From contig JASAMV010008781.1 of the NCBI GenBank assembly GCA_030248065.1, positions 149,564 to 213,563 on the forward strand: a stretch of DNA of 64,000 bases. Direction: 5' to 3'. Shown one piece after another: positions 12,301 to 25,037 of the stretch. The translations under genes and the position numbers were made by a program. This stretch comes from Rhynchonema sp. JSB1_4 (lineage: Eukaryota; Nematoda; Chromadorea; Monhysterida; Xyalidae). Each line of letters opens with the position of its first letter. Positions within the stretch are counted from its first letter, which is position 1. Below the pieces are notes generated by a model. The model searched no databases. It was not told where the DNA came from and saw only the letters and a list, made by a program, of their open reading frames with translations.

Positions 12301-14522
12301 AACGTCTCATTCCGCCACCGGCCGTTTTCCCAGATTTGAGCGCAATGGACTGAAATTTTAACATCTTTGTATCAAACGAAACAAATCCTATTAAACTAAC
12401 CCCATTTGTGTGATGGGCGTTGGAACGTTTGTCCATAAACGATCAATTTTCTGCCAGTCCACAGCAGGCGAGGACGCTGGTAACACTCTGGTATCGGCAG
12501 GATCACCTTTGTGCGTATATGCAAACATGGAGATGCTTTGCTTGTAAAGACACAGGGATGCTTTGTGCGTGCATAAACATCGGAATGCTTTGTGCTTGCA
12601 AGGGATGCTTTGTGCGTACATGCTAACAAACACACCTTTATGTTTCCCCGCACATGCCCCTTTGCATCGATTTCGACACGCATCCACTTGAACTGGTATT
12701 CACCATGAACTTTGTAGACAAGAATGGTGGCCATGGCTGGCAAAGCTGAAACGTATGCATAGATCTTTATGTGATTGATAGACGTCGTACTGTAAAGTGG
12801 TTGGGCAGACTCGTTTCACTAAGTCGCTTGCGCACGTTGTATTTGGCTAAAACCCGCCAAACACGTTTGCACAAAATATTGTGCATATCATTTTGTATGA
12901 CCGACGGGAACACATATTCCAATCAATTGGCTGTGATGTTGATGTACCTGTGTACGTCAGTCGGATATAGTTTCGCAAACACCTTTGTTGCCTTTACGTT
13001 GTACAACTTCACTCACGTGGACATTGTTGCTGACCACAGTTTTGTGATTGATTCAGTTCAAAAATACATTGATCGCCAGGTGATTGAACGGTTCGATTTC
13101 GTGTTCGCCATCCGCCATCGCCGCAACTCACTGAACACGACGACCACTCGCTCCATTCAGATATTGTGCATGTGTTGGGCACTGTTAGCAAACGAGTAGG
13201 TGTGCTTGATACTGCGGTAGAGTTTGGCTTTTTATTGTCAGGACCCAGCCTAAACCATAGTCATACCTAGCATACGGGAACCCGCTAACAAACGATGTTC
13301 CAAAGTTTTGTTTTTATAAACTGATTGTTGCGCTCATGACCAATAACAAACTGTGCGGAAGAAGGAGCAGAAGAAGCAGAAGAGCAAGAACAGCAAGAAG
13401 AAGAAGAACAAGAAGAACAAGAAGAAGAAGAAGAAGAAGAAGAAGAAGAAGAAGAAGAAGAAGAAGAAGAAGAAGAAGAAGAGCAAGAAGAAGAAGAACA
13501 AGAATGAATGCACATTTTCCTACACAGTAATGACATTTGTGAGGGTAAGGCGTTTTGAGGATTCAAATCTACACCAATGGCAAAAGCAGGATCCCCACCA
13601 TTTGGTTCGGTGACGTTCTCACACGTCCGACACTGCAGCGAGTCGAAGTATGTGGCTCCGACAGTGTCATCAAAATTAATGTTGTTCCAGAACGTACTCA
13701 GATCGTAGGGGACCGTAAAGATGAAACAGGTGGAATTCGCTGCCAGAAACTGACCACCGCTGAAGATGAAAGAAAATCAATTGGAACAGCACGATCACTG
13801 AACTATTTATCTACCACCAGGTGCACCTCTGGTCAGAACTGGGTTTGAACACCAAAAATCAAATAGGGCTCGCAACAGCCCAGAGTTTGGTAATTTGCAG
13901 CCATATAGTACTCAGGTGCAGTATCTTGGTGCCATTTGAATAATTACTGAAAAAATGCGACTGCGAATATAATTTTATGCGAAACTCTCCACCACACAGT
14001 GAGCATTTTCTAGTAATATTTTAGTTCCTAATATGCGTTTACCAGGTTGATGGTGAATATTCTTCGTGGAAGCCGAAAGTGATGCGGATCCCGATAGTGT
14101 CAGTACAATGAGATGTCAATGTTACTGTAGCTCACCGACACTCACTGATCGTGTCGCACACGCGCATGCATCTGTCGATGTTGGCTTCAACAAAACTCGC
14201 ATCGCCGTGGTTGAGCACGATCAAATTATTGGCTTGGTAGCAGAACTTGTCTCTCACGGCTGTCGATTGAACTGTGATATACGAAGGGGCAATGCGTAAA
14301 TATATTGTTGATTTTCTGTCAAAATTTGTTTTAGATGCAAACATTTATTGAAAACAAGGCAAAAAAAGGCCAGGGCCGATCGGACGTATGCACAGTATGT
14401 ATACATTTGCCTCCGATCAACTGTACGCCCGTGTGGTCATTGTTGAAATCAATAAAACGTTGTTGAGAAGCTAACCTGCCGCGATGAACGCCAGCAGCGC
14501 AGTGTTTGTCAAGATATGCATA
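9382..14522 (-). CDS. Secreted apple/PAN-like + TSP1 + kelch protein (K1)
   Basis: Exons in order: 14522-14477 (candidate signal peptide, MHILTNTALLAFIAA), 14315-14136, 13759-13575, 13181-13017, 12745-12636, 12476-12401, 12349-12254, 11540-11368, about 10917-10744, 10047-9886 and 9510-9382 (stop TAG). From 14315 on, phases agree at nearly every junction. Two joins are unresolved: signal exon to exon 2 (phase mismatch), and the acceptor before 10917. Exons 2-3 form a Cys-patterned PAN/apple-like region (CMRVCDTISECRGGQF, NSTCFIFT). Exon 4 is a TSP1 repeat (SEWSEWSSCSVSCGDGGWR) with conserved Trp and Cys. Later exons carry kelch blades (MLYACGGG, PWEIKQLP, DKWTKL, NTWSPL). Kelch propellers bind partners; TSP1 and PAN imply an extracellular adhesive protein. 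K2 is a local paralogue. Confidence 0.82.
10108..10437. mobile_element. MITE with TATAGTCC inverted ends, copy 1
   Basis: About 80-base terminal inverted repeats: TATAGTCCGTCCACCAGCTC at the left, and its complement ending in GGACTATA at the right, with the match continuing through the CCTCCACGTTCTAATGAAAG stretch. TA is present at both edges, consistent with a Tc1/mariner-type TA target duplication. The AT-rich core encodes nothing. It sits in an intron of K1 (10048-10743). A relative with the same ends is at 51019-51378. Confidence 0.85.
11672..11967. mobile_element. TIR element rich in AGCGGGTTAGCGG motifs
   Basis: Ends GCGGTCTCATTGTAGCGGG and ATGTGAGACCGGCC form an imperfect inverted repeat. 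The interior is a series of GCGGGTTAGCGG units on both strands (AACCCGC, CCCGCTAAT). It lies in a K1 intron and is non-coding. Similar in plan to the elements at 5602 and 48514: short TIR plus reiterated short motif. Confidence 0.65.
13363..13504. repeat. GAA/AAG microsatellite
   Basis: About 140 bases of nearly pure AGA/GAA trinucleotide, with interruptions at both flanks, inside the K1 intron 13182-13574. It generates artificial poly-Ser, poly-Arg and poly-Lys open frames that should not be annotated. Confidence 0.97.
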
Positions 14523-17500
14523 AGCAGAGGGCTTTCTCGTTTATCCAGAAATCTTACAAATAACTTGCACACCACGTTTTGATGTCGACCAACGTTACGA
14601 TATCTCAATTCTTAGCCATTCAAAACGACTAAGCACAAAATTGCTGCGCAAAGTTTCCGTTGTGTTACAAACTTAGAAAATCAGAAAATGATCTGCGTTC
14701 AATTCTTAAGCGACTGACTGCAAACGAGTACGAAACGAACTATAGATACAAAAGCCCTGCAACACATTGTAATGAAATAAGAAAAACAGCGCGTGTTTAT
14801 CTGATTCGTGTGGGTAAATTGCGTTATTTGCTCAAGAAAATTAATTGAATTAAAAAGGCGTGGGATAACGGATGGACAATTGAGCAGAAAGACCACTTTG
14901 TGCAAATAAAAACGAGCAGAAACCAAATGAGCAGAATCTTGAGCCCAAGCCCAGACCCATGTATGTAACACAAAACTGAGCCTCAGCGTATGCGTGAGCC
15001 CAGGCCTGATAACAAAACAAGTTTAAGTCTGATAACAAAATAATTCTAAGCTTAGGCCATTGGAACAAATAAAAGCTCTGCTCTTTTCGGCCTATGCTTT
15101 TTTTTCTTTGCTCAAAGCAGGCGCGTTGCTACAGGTCTGAATTTAGGAGTAATTGGACGAAAAGTAATATTTATCCAGTGCTTGTTCCATTTACGAAGCC
15201 TCGTCTTTATCCAGTGCTTGTTCAAAATTCGTCGTCTATTAAACCATGAAACCAGACAAATCAGGAAAAGCGCGCGAAAATTTTTACTTTTTTTGTTCCC
15301 CCTGGGACCAGTCTGGGATTGTTTCAGATTGGGTCAAAGTCGCGATCGGTGTTTCGTTCAATTTGATGCTGATTGTCTGAAATAGGAATTTGTGATGATC
15401 TATTTTTAGGAGTGACGACATGAGTTATCCTGACACAGAGAGTGGGCGTGTTGCTTAGAATGTTTCGCGCTGGTGATGGAACCATGAGAAAGTGATTCTT
15501 GCTGGTGCAAAGTTTCAATGTCACTTTTAGCTAAAGCCAATGCCCCTCACACTCCCTTTACATTGCCATCAATTCAAAGAGGGCTCCTCATGCCCAATCT
15601 CAATTGGTTTTCAGAGCCGATGCGATGTTGACGTGCCTCTTGGAAATTACGTGAGCTTTAAATGTTGATTTAGAATATTAGTGCATGTGAGCGCTTCATG
15701 GGCTGCTATTCGGTGTCCCGCAAACGAACCGTGGTACACCAGGACCTCGTCAGTGTGGATGCACTAGCTATTCAAACCAGCACTCCATGTTCATGTTATA
15801 CCATTTTTCGTAAACCCAAACGTCGCACATTCTAGCGAATAAAATGTTTATGGTATGTATGGAACCTGTAAGACCACCCGCACAGCACTGTGCCGCTTTC
15901 ATTTCCCATTCAAGGGACCATATTCACGCCCAAGGCTGTCAATCATGCATTTGTGAAATCACGGCTCATTTCTCAAACCTAGATTGGGCCAAATGTTTGC
16001 TCTTGGAAGCACACGGAACCTGTGCGCTTTTTTGTATTACACTACCTTATGAGTTTTGTTTTTTTCTGTGGCTCAAAATGTTTATTTTTTAGGCTTTCGG
16101 AAAACTACAAGTTGCAAAGTATACGGCAGAATATCACAGTCATACCTAGTCGCATAGAAAAAATGTGAGAAAAACAAGCAAATTTTTTTGGGTTAAACCT
16201 TTATTATTGCAACGAGACACGAGAGATAAATTATACCCAAAAACATTTAACTGCAAATTTTTCAGCACCACAGCAACTGCCAGAAGAAAGTATACCAGGC
16301 ACAACAGGCCATAAGTTTTTGGCAACAGACAAGTGTTGCCACTTTTGACAAATCCGGCTGTTTTCGATGCACACGTCAGTTCATTTTTATGCGTTTTTGG
16401 CACCAAATGAACGACTGATATCGCGTTGGGTTGGTTTCGCCTGACGTTTGTCTTCCCAAAGGCTTTGTTAGACTTACTTTCATGCCAGTGCGTTTATCGT
16501 TTTGTGTTTTTGTAAATATTTCCGCGAAAGAACATGATTTGAGTAAAGTCTTCAACCAGAGTGCAATCATTACTTTTCCCAACCGGTCATCTGTTTTCGA
16601 CAGTTTTTGCCAAAACGAAGCTGAGCGAAAGTTTAGTTCGCAAGACCAGTGTACTGACTACCTGGGCGTATTGTAGTGGCACAAGGCCAGTAATGAAGTT
16701 TCCGTCCTCTACTGGGTCTTTTTCGATGCCCTCCATTGGTCGTATATATGCTTCCCGGCACTTTTAATTTCCGCATTTCTTGGTTCAGCAAAAAACAATT
16801 TTGTCCTTCGCAAAAATGCAATTGTTTGCTCCGCATGCATGTGACTGAATACATCAGTTTTTTTACAAATCTTGGAACAAAGGCATTTATAAACAGACTT
16901 GTAAAGAAAATCGGTCAGCCCTGGCCAATATTGCATGTTGGTCGTTCATTTGTATAAAGCAGTTAACCTTCTGGCAAAAACTGCGGTGGCAACACCCTGA
17001 ACATGGTCCTATCATCCTCATACTTCAGTTCTTTGTTATTTTTGTTGGCCCTGACATACAGGTGTTTTCCATAACCGTTGAAATCCTCCGATGGCGTGAG
17101 AACATCGGTCAAGCTGGAATTGGGCACCTTTTTATCATTTATTTGCGTGGGATCTCCTTTCAGAGACTCATCTTTCATTACTTTGGTTCTGAGAATCTCG
17201 TTGTTGCGTAATTTTCAATCGAATGCACCGCCAAAAGACTCGTGATTTATGTTGAACATTTGTTGCGTTCCTGATCTGCCAGACCTGCGGCCTCATTGGC
17301 CACATTAATGTTACCAGCTGTGAAGCGGTGCCCGAACCACATCGTACGCGGTTTGACATTTCCAGCCAATTCTCGAAGAATTTCGGCTACTATCATTCAC
17401 ATGCCGAAGGTAATCTGCCGCTCTTTGTATGTTACTGCAGTATAAGTTTGATCCTAACCTTACGTAATTGCGCCTTGACCCTGTGCCATCGTGCACAAGC

Positions 17501-18941
17501 ATTGCCATAAAACTTGTCATTATTATCAGCACTTCATTCCTTCATCATGGTTGGTTTTACCCGCTTCACAATTTTGCGGGCTCGCTTGCGCTATCGATAG
17601 CAGCTCGGGTTTTGGATGTCTCTTTTTGTGTCAGTAAAGTTTGCGCTCGAAGAAAGCCTCTCCCGCTTCATTTTAGGGCAAGCGACTTAATCAAATCTGT
17701 TTTTCTTTCATTTTTTTGTCACTGGTTCTATTGACTGGAATAACTTGGATTTTTGATGTGTCAATTGGGGGTGAGCCCAGTTTCAATTTGAGTGCTTTCC
17801 GTCAATAGTTTCTTTTTGGCAAGTCTGGAATTTTAATAGAAAGTCGTTCCGTAACAAAATGACGTTGAAGATGATTCATGAACTCCCCGTTCCTCATAAC
17901 GTTCATTCAAAGTGGCGCGAGTCTTTTTTTGAATAAGCTTTCTTCAAGCCGCGTTCTTTCTTTTGAAGTTGATTGATGGGAGTCGTTTGGGAAAGTAACC
18001 TTCCAAATGGCAAGACGTTGTTTTGGTTTCTGAAACGTGATGGCTTACTAGGTAGGTTAGCACGGACTTGTGGCTGGGACCGTGATGCTACCAGTAAATA
18101 CCAGCTGATTGGTTGCGTGCAGTATGTGCGTGAACCATATTATGAAGTTTTGCCGTACGCCGTGTTGCCTGGGTCCCAATCGTGTGTGTTGGCTTTGTTG
18201 CATTATGCAGAACTGTATATAGGGAGGCCTCAGCGCTTCATACCTATGGTATGTTTCCATTTTAGACCATGAAAAACTCCCCTGTTCAAAATGCATGGCG
18301 CACAAACCAAGCGTCTCAAAAAATGACAGATCTTTTAACTAGATTACACGACGGGAGAAAGCGTGTATTGAAAGCTGGAGTTATTTTTGATTCTGCTTGA
18401 CGCCTGCGTCGATTCGCATTTATTATGCGAAATACAAAAGGCAACCCGAACACATTGAAAGTGACTGCCTGAAAACTTGGTTGCAGAATGCGTGGGTCAT
18501 TTTCAGCTTTGGCTCATGTAAGTTCAAAGACTGACTAATCCGTTGTAGCATCTGAGCAGCTCTCGTACCAACGAAACGTGACTGGTGCCAACGATCACGG
18601 GTTTTGTTTCAACGTTACCACCCTCGCACAAACGTGCAAATTGCATTGCATGGCGTGACACGCGGAACAAGAAATGCAATGTTTTGCAATTTGGATGGGC
18701 CATGCGCATAGTCCAGCTTCTCAGCTGTGACAAGTCCTCTTCTGAAAGGCTGTCGCGGAGGATTTGATTATCGTGGCAGTTGCGTGGTTCACAGACACGA
18801 CGGTTAGACGTGAAATCAGGCTGTGCGCGTCCAGAGAAAATACCGATCGAAGAAAAAGGGGTTTCAAGTTTCAGACAAGTGCATGGATTAGAAAACAGAA
18901 TTGTGAAACATCTTCGTACCTATGCCCATTCACTACTCAGC
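14523..18941. other. 4.4 kb interval without a supported gene
   Basis: Mostly AT-rich sequence. The only coding-like stretch is on the minus strand at 16963-17190, listed separately. A polar open frame on the plus strand at 17973-18272 has no recognisable motif. Nothing else stood out on either strand. Confidence 0.5.
16963..17190 (-). CDS. Possible terminal exon, unknown protein
   Basis: After an acceptor-like ttctcag near 17191, a frame runs to a stop at 16963. It encodes a polar, protein-like sequence with runs such as LTPSEDFNGYGKHLYVRAN and ending RVLPPQFLPEG. I do not recognise it. Upstream minus-strand stretches (17230-17460) also look coding, but I found no phase-consistent chain. 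Treat as tentative. Confidence 0.25.
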   Translation of the reverse strand, partial: RTKVMKDESLKGDPTQINDKKVPNSSLTDVLTPSEDFNGYGKHLYVRANKNNKELKYEDDRTMFRVLPPQFLPEG

Positions 18942-21332
18942 ATGACTGTGTTCAATAACTCAGCAATCGAAGACTTCGACGACGAATCGTCAGTCAATTA
19001 CAATTCTTCAAGTGAATACGATTATTCATTCCACGAAATCTCTTCAATGGCTGCCAACCATTCATACCGTCACCACAACCAATCGTATTACGCCACACGA
19101 ACGATCGTCAATCAAGTCCTCTATCCACCCATCTTCATTCTGGGTGTGCTCGGAAATCTCCTAATCTTGCGCGTGTTGCTGTCAGCACGCATGCGTGTCC
19201 GTCCGTCCAATATGATTCTCGCAGCGCTTGCTTGCAGTGACATCGGTTTTTTGCTCATGTCATTCCCACAGAACATCTACCAAATATTGAGCATGTCGCA
19301 AGCGGCCCGTCACCTGTTCAAAGCGCACATGAGTTGGCGATTCGTCGCATGGACAAACTTTTTCTCCATGTCATCGTCATGGTGAGTGGCTGATGTTTCA
19401 TGGTGCTTCTGCACAAGTCCAGTTGGAAAGACTACATCGGCCTTTGACATATCTTACGTTTCAGAAACCGTTATTTTTGGGTCGTCATATTTTCCTTTTA
19501 ATTTTTGGAAATCATGAGCAAATGTTTGCACTTCGTTGCGAGTTGCACCTTCCCAGTTGGCACAACCGACTGGATCTCTGACGACAAAACTCATCGGTTA
19601 ATGGTGTGCCAGGATGACCTTTATGCTGCCAGTGGTTGCAACGTATACTGTACATACATTGTGGTATACAGAACACATTGGGCAAATGATGTACCTCAGA
19701 ATCAAGCCCACATGAAAGCTGGAACACAATTAAGATCTCATTATTTCAGGTTCGTGATCGCGGTGAGCCTTGAGCGATTGATCGCGGTTTGGAATCCACT
19801 CCGCGTGCGTTACATGTGGTCGCGCGTGCGTCTATGTCTGGTGATCAGCAGTGTATTTGCCGCCAGCTTTGCGCTGCAATTCTATGAGCAAGTGAAGAAG
19901 GTTGAGCTGAACAGCACCGCCAATCATGATAGAACGATGGTCTACCGTGATTGGCAGGAGCACATGCGCGCCGTCACCATAATCGTCATCTACTTGAATG
20001 TGATGATATTGATTGGCATAAACTTGGCGTTGATCTACAAATTGAGGAAACAACAGGAACAATCGTGCAAGCTGAGTCAGGCGCCGCCGGTCAGGGCCGA
20101 CAACGTTAGAAGATCAACAAACGAAGAAAACGGGCTCCTCAGCACAACGGAGGAGGAACTTGCCGGTGTCGGACTGAAGGCCATCACTTCGTGCGCAAGG
20201 TGCATATTTTAGCCTATTCCTTCTGGTGCAGAAGTTTATCGTTGAATTGCGTCGATGCTGTTATTGAGCTAACACATATACCGCTGACGAGCATGATGGC
20301 AAATGTTATATGCGTATACATACTGTAGGTAGCTCAGTTTCAAAAACTCTGCTTGTATCACAATGAGCACTCTGTTCGCAATTTTGGAAATATTTGTTGC
20401 CTTTATGTTCATGTTAAAATATTGCGTGCAGTGATGAGTAACCTTGCAGCTTGCACTTGAACACACTATCGATGGGCCAGCTAACAGAATCGACATACAG
20501 TTCACCACCCGCAGATGAAAACTTAGACAGAATTTAGAGATGTGAGAAAGAAAAAGAAAGAGCCACTTGTGATATTATTTGTATTGTCCCGATGTCCATC
20601 AGTCATTTTCAGTCTGGCAGCCCGAGCCCGTCGTTCGCGTGCGATGAGTGACGAACGTCGGGTCACAGTTTTGGTCCTCTTGATCGCTGGTGTCTACTCG
20701 GTCACACATTTGCCATCAATAATTGTCACAATCGGAGATGGCAGTTGGATACACACATCGCGATTCGTTATGTCGTCGGTGAGTTGTGTCTGGCTGGTGC
20801 ACCAGGCCATCGTCAGTGCTTGAACACGCTCCTGACTCACTTCCAGAGTAATCAAACAAACACACTCTGGGAGTGGGTTGAGCTTGCCACTATCAATAGA
20901 CGTAAGAATGCAGAACCAACTTAGGTGGCATTCCGAGCTTGTGTATATCGCATTAATTTTCACTATTTTTATTCTTATATATGGCCGTTGTTTGATCGTA
21001 CATACCAACAACTTATATTTCAGGTGCTGATGGTCACCAACCTTCTAGTAATCATCGGCAAAGCATCCAACTTCCTTCTGTTCTGCTGCGCGTCAGCGAA
21101 TTTTCGCGCCCAGCTTTTCGTCACATTTCCGTGTTTGCACGAATGTTATCACGGTCGGGGGCGCGGGGTCGAAAATCCGATGCTTAAAAGTCGGCATCGA
21201 AATCGGTACGTGGCCGAATTGGGAGATCCCCTGCCGGCGAGCCGACTGCATCGACGCAATTTGACCGCGACCACGACGGCTAGTGGTGGAGAGAATGGTG
21301 ATGGTGCCAGGACAGAATCGACCAGTTTGTGA
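18942..21332 (+). CDS. Rhodopsin-like peptide GPCR (FMRFamide/myosuppressin-receptor type)
   Basis: Four exons join in phase: 18942-19381, 19750-20199, 20613-20778 and 21024-21332, giving 454 residues. The N-terminus is acidic and N-glycosylatable (several N-x-S/T), without a signal peptide. TM1 has the GxLGNLL motif, TM2 LAALACSDIGFLL, and TM3 ends SLERLIAVWNPL, replacing DRY with ERL. TM6 contains VYSVTHLPSIIV. TM7 has TNLLVIIGKASNFLLFCCAS with ANFR after it, like the NxxNFxxYCxxSxxFR of FMRFamide-type receptors. The canonical TM3/ECL2 cysteine pair is not visible. The third loop is short; the C-tail is long, basic, and ends in Ser/Thr. TGATGTTTCA lies 10 bases after the first donor. An acceptor-like ctcag directly abuts the ATG, so a 5' UTR intron or trans-splice site is possible. 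Confidence 0.9.
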
Positions 21333-22192
21333 TATCCACCGGCCGCGCGGTGCCCCCAGTCATCTTCATTGCGTGCATGACAAAATGTGAAAAAAGTTTT
21401 GCTTTGAAACTAACATGATAATGCCAAAGCTTTGCTGTACAGAACGCGCTTTTTGTGTGATCTCAAGTAAAAGTTCTCAGTTGCCGTTGCCAAGTTAACG
21501 TTGTATTGTTTCCGTCGAGAGATCAAAAATTTTGTAACAAAATAAAATTATGTCGTTGCGGTTGTACACAAGACTACGATATCCTCACTCGCTTTATACA
21601 CGCATTCTGTTCACGTGAAATAAAGCCCACTGAGTTGCCTCTCCAATTAAGCTCTCCGGCCAATATGAACTTTGATCATGAACAATCAGAATGAGTGCTG
21701 ATAAAAACGGTTAAAAGGGTAGCTTATTTTTTGTGTTTATTTGAGCACCTTCTGTGACCTTATATTTCTATCCAGCCTTCTCGCAAGGATGAAATTGTGC
21801 GAAAGACAAGGTCAAACAAATTTGATGTTTCAGATACAGTACAAAACCGTCACCAGGGCGACGCCATCTGCTTCCTATGCTTACTGCAGAAATGAAACCT
21901 TTCATTCTCTGTTTATAATGTGTTAAAATATTTTGGGGGCACAATTTTCGAATCGTGCTATGTGTACCTTGGGTTTGTAGAAGGATCCGCCAAACAGGCA
22001 CATGTGTTATGCATGACCACTTTCAAATGGCATTATTGGTCCATGATGACGTGCAAGACCGTTTCTTCGGTCAACAAGATATAATGGAAAAATTAATTTT
22101 TGACGAGATGCCTACTCATCACTGAAGAAGCGTTCCACGTGTGCCATCGTGGTCAAACAAACGAACGGAAAGTCACCGAAACCGTGAAAAAA
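21333..22192. other. Intergenic, GPCR to membrane protein gene
   Basis: No gene seen. AATAAA-like signals near 21540 could end the GPCR transcript. One TGATGTTTCA copy is at 21823-21832. Confidence 0.5.
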
Positions 22193-24477
22193 ATGTTCCT
22201 TTTCTCTCAAAACGCAGTCGCTTTGCTAATTTTAATCCATTTCGTTGAAACATCGCAACCCAAACCAATCCAATTTGCCGTGAGCTTTGTGGTCTATTAC
22301 AACAGACATTTGAGCCGTCTGAGACACTGGGCCGTGGATTTTGAGTTGATGGTCAAAACCGTTGTCAGGTTTGAACATAACCACTGTGAAACATCAACTT
22401 TTGAGGAAAATTGGTTTTGCTGCGACCCATTTGGGCAGCCTGTGCCTGCCGGGAAATTTACAATCACAGCATCACCGGTCTTGTTATCATGTTCATTGTC
22501 GAAAAGCAACAGCGACGTTATTTATCAACATTTTGAACCTCGCAAATAATTCACGGTGAAACTCACCCTGATTTTTCAAGGCCATTAAGCAAATTCCGCA
22601 CGATTTACGCGATTGTGGTTGCAAACGAGGACGCAATGCAACATTACATTGTCACGCCATTTGCTTCGAATCTCACTGCCGTTATGAACATTGCACGATC
22701 CAGTCCGGAAACGTGGCCGTTGAAAAAATCAGGCTAGCTGATGTTTCAAAACTTATTGAGCATATTTTTGGTTACAAATTGACCAATGTAAACTTCAACC
22801 AGTTTATGCTATAGAACAATACAATGTCAATCGGTCCATACGGGCGTCATATACTACCGACGGGCCTGATAACAGCCCATCACGACCATGCCGTACACAC
22901 ATAGTATGATAACATGTACATATGCCAATGTCTCTCAGTTTTGGCAAATGCCCATCTCCATTTAATAGTGAGCCCTTGACCGATGCACTCGTATAAGTGA
23001 ACGACAATTTTAGTTCACAATCCTTCGTCACCGCAGAATGAATGTTCCTGGTTGTGGTGTGATCTTCGCGTCACTATACACAGCGTAGACTGTACAAACG
23101 AGTAATGTTCCCCTGATTCAGGCGATGGATGGCAGGTGAATCCGACCGTGGACTTCACACAAAGCTACCTGGAGAGCACCCATTTTTGGAACGAGTCCCA
23201 TAGCAGCATCCACCACGTGATGTGCGCACTGTTCGCACCACCCGTTGGCAAACATACGGCACGCGAATTTCTGGGCGGACGATGCCGAAAGGTACAGTGT
23301 GCTTGGCTAGTTGATGTTTCTTTACCTGGCCAGTTGTATTTCGCAGTACGAGATTTTATGATCCATTACCTGCAGGCTGGGAGCAATGAACTTTTGCTCT
23401 AGTTTGCTTGATATTGCCTCGTTTCGTGATTTTGGGTAAATCAATTGAACTCAAAATGCTCCCCAAGTTCCTGGTACCTATATAAAACAAAAAATATCTG
23501 TAAAATGTGACCGAAAACGCTACACGCTATTATCGTGTTTGATGTTAAGACAAATATACTGTACCACCGTTCATGAATTTTGAAATATAAAGCCCGTTGC
23601 AGACCATGGTGTACGCATTCGTCACCACTCCCTCAAGGCACAGTTCATGCGCCAGTCAAACAGTGGCGACAAGCATGGCTGTATTCCATCAGATGCTCTA
23701 TTCGACGTATCTTCAGACGGAAATGGACGTTTGCTTGCGAGATCAGGATCGATTGAATGAATTCGGGGACAATTTTTATCATTTGACGTTGAAATATGAA
23801 AGTGAGTGCGGGTTTTTGGCTTCTTTATTATAAATTGGTTTGCTGGGTTTTGGTTGTCTAAAATACGCCATCGATGGGCATGATAACAATCTTTATCGCC
23901 TTGACTCTATTGACAGTCAGTGCCATTGGCGTGGATTGGCTCATGGTTTCACCTGCACATTCTTTTTTTTACCAAAAACCAAGCTTTGAGCAGATTTCCA
24001 ACACAAGTGTCACCGTTTTATGGCGCTCAATTACGGATCGACGCGAGAAGATATACGCGAGCACATGATTTGGAGTCAGAAATTCGGCCCGGATCTGAGG
24101 AAAAACTATGATGTTTGTTCCGTTACGATATTTTTCCTGCATATTAAAGGTTTCTCTTGATTTAATTTATTTTTCAGAACACCGGTAGCGTAATCCTGTA
24201 CGCATTAATAATCATCATGGCAATTGTCACGTGTTTCGCCATGGCTGCCGTGCCCATCGCTTTCCGCTTTCACACAAACAACATCTGGGCATTTGTGGTC
24301 TATCTGTCGTCAAAATCCATTCCCCGGAACCCGAACCCATTCGGGGAATCGGAACCCGTACCCCCGGAACCCGGACCGGATCCGAACTCGGCGCATGTGA
24401 AACCCACGGAACGAAAACCAATGAACCTCGCTGAATATATTTCGGCCGAAGATGTGGTTGATATAAAGTTGTTGTGA
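22193..24477 (+). CDS. Single-pass type I membrane protein, family unknown
   Basis: The last four exons are firm, with GT-AG borders and matching phases: 23122-23291, 23603-23801, 23994-24112 and 24178-24477. They encode an extracellular region with spaced Cys residues, then a helix (VILYALIIIMAIVTCFAMAA) and a Pro/Glu-rich cytoplasmic tail (EPVPPEPGPDPN) ending in LL. The 5' part is less certain. A start at 22193 gives a good signal peptide (FSQNAVALLILIHFVETS), with a donor possible at 22279. A Cys-rich exon after 22591 (seven Cys in about 33 residues) does not reach the phase needed for 23122. I do not recognise the family. Neighbours do not suggest a role. Confidence 0.65.
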
Positions 24478-25037
24478 AAATGCAGCATTTAGCTAAATTT
24501 TTTAGAAAGCAGTCCACTGGCAATGTCGGCCAACTACTAGTAGTTGATCTTCTGTACGGTGCGAGTCAGCCAATTCAAATTACCACTGTATTACCTTTTT
24601 GTTCATTTTATCACGCGTTGTACCTCATGTGATAACGTGCTACCCAGAAATCCAACAACGTCTCGCTTATGGCACGCTTATTTTAATGCTTGAACTTCGC
24701 ACTCGGAATCTCTTTGAACGAGGTGACGAAAAAGGCTAGAAATCTCACGTTCATAGTTGTTTGGCAGTTTTTACGCTCACATTTGTGTGTGCGCATGTGC
24801 TGTGCTCTACTTTCGCTGGCATTCGTGTACGGACAACGCTGTCGTCAACCCAATGTCATACACAGTTGTATTTCCTCGGGCTCGGGGCTCCTGTCTGAGT
24901 TGACGACCAGCGTTCAGGATTTGTGTTGACTGACGGACGACTAAAAATCAGCTAGCCCCTTCGCTGGTCTTATTGGACGCACGAACAATTATCAATTTGT
25001 GCCAATTTTGTTTTATCAAAATGGGAGGCAAATGTAA

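Noticed and set aside
13336..13613. Long Ser-, Arg- and Lys-rich open frames
   Set aside because: They are the three readings of the GAA microsatellite in a K1 intron.
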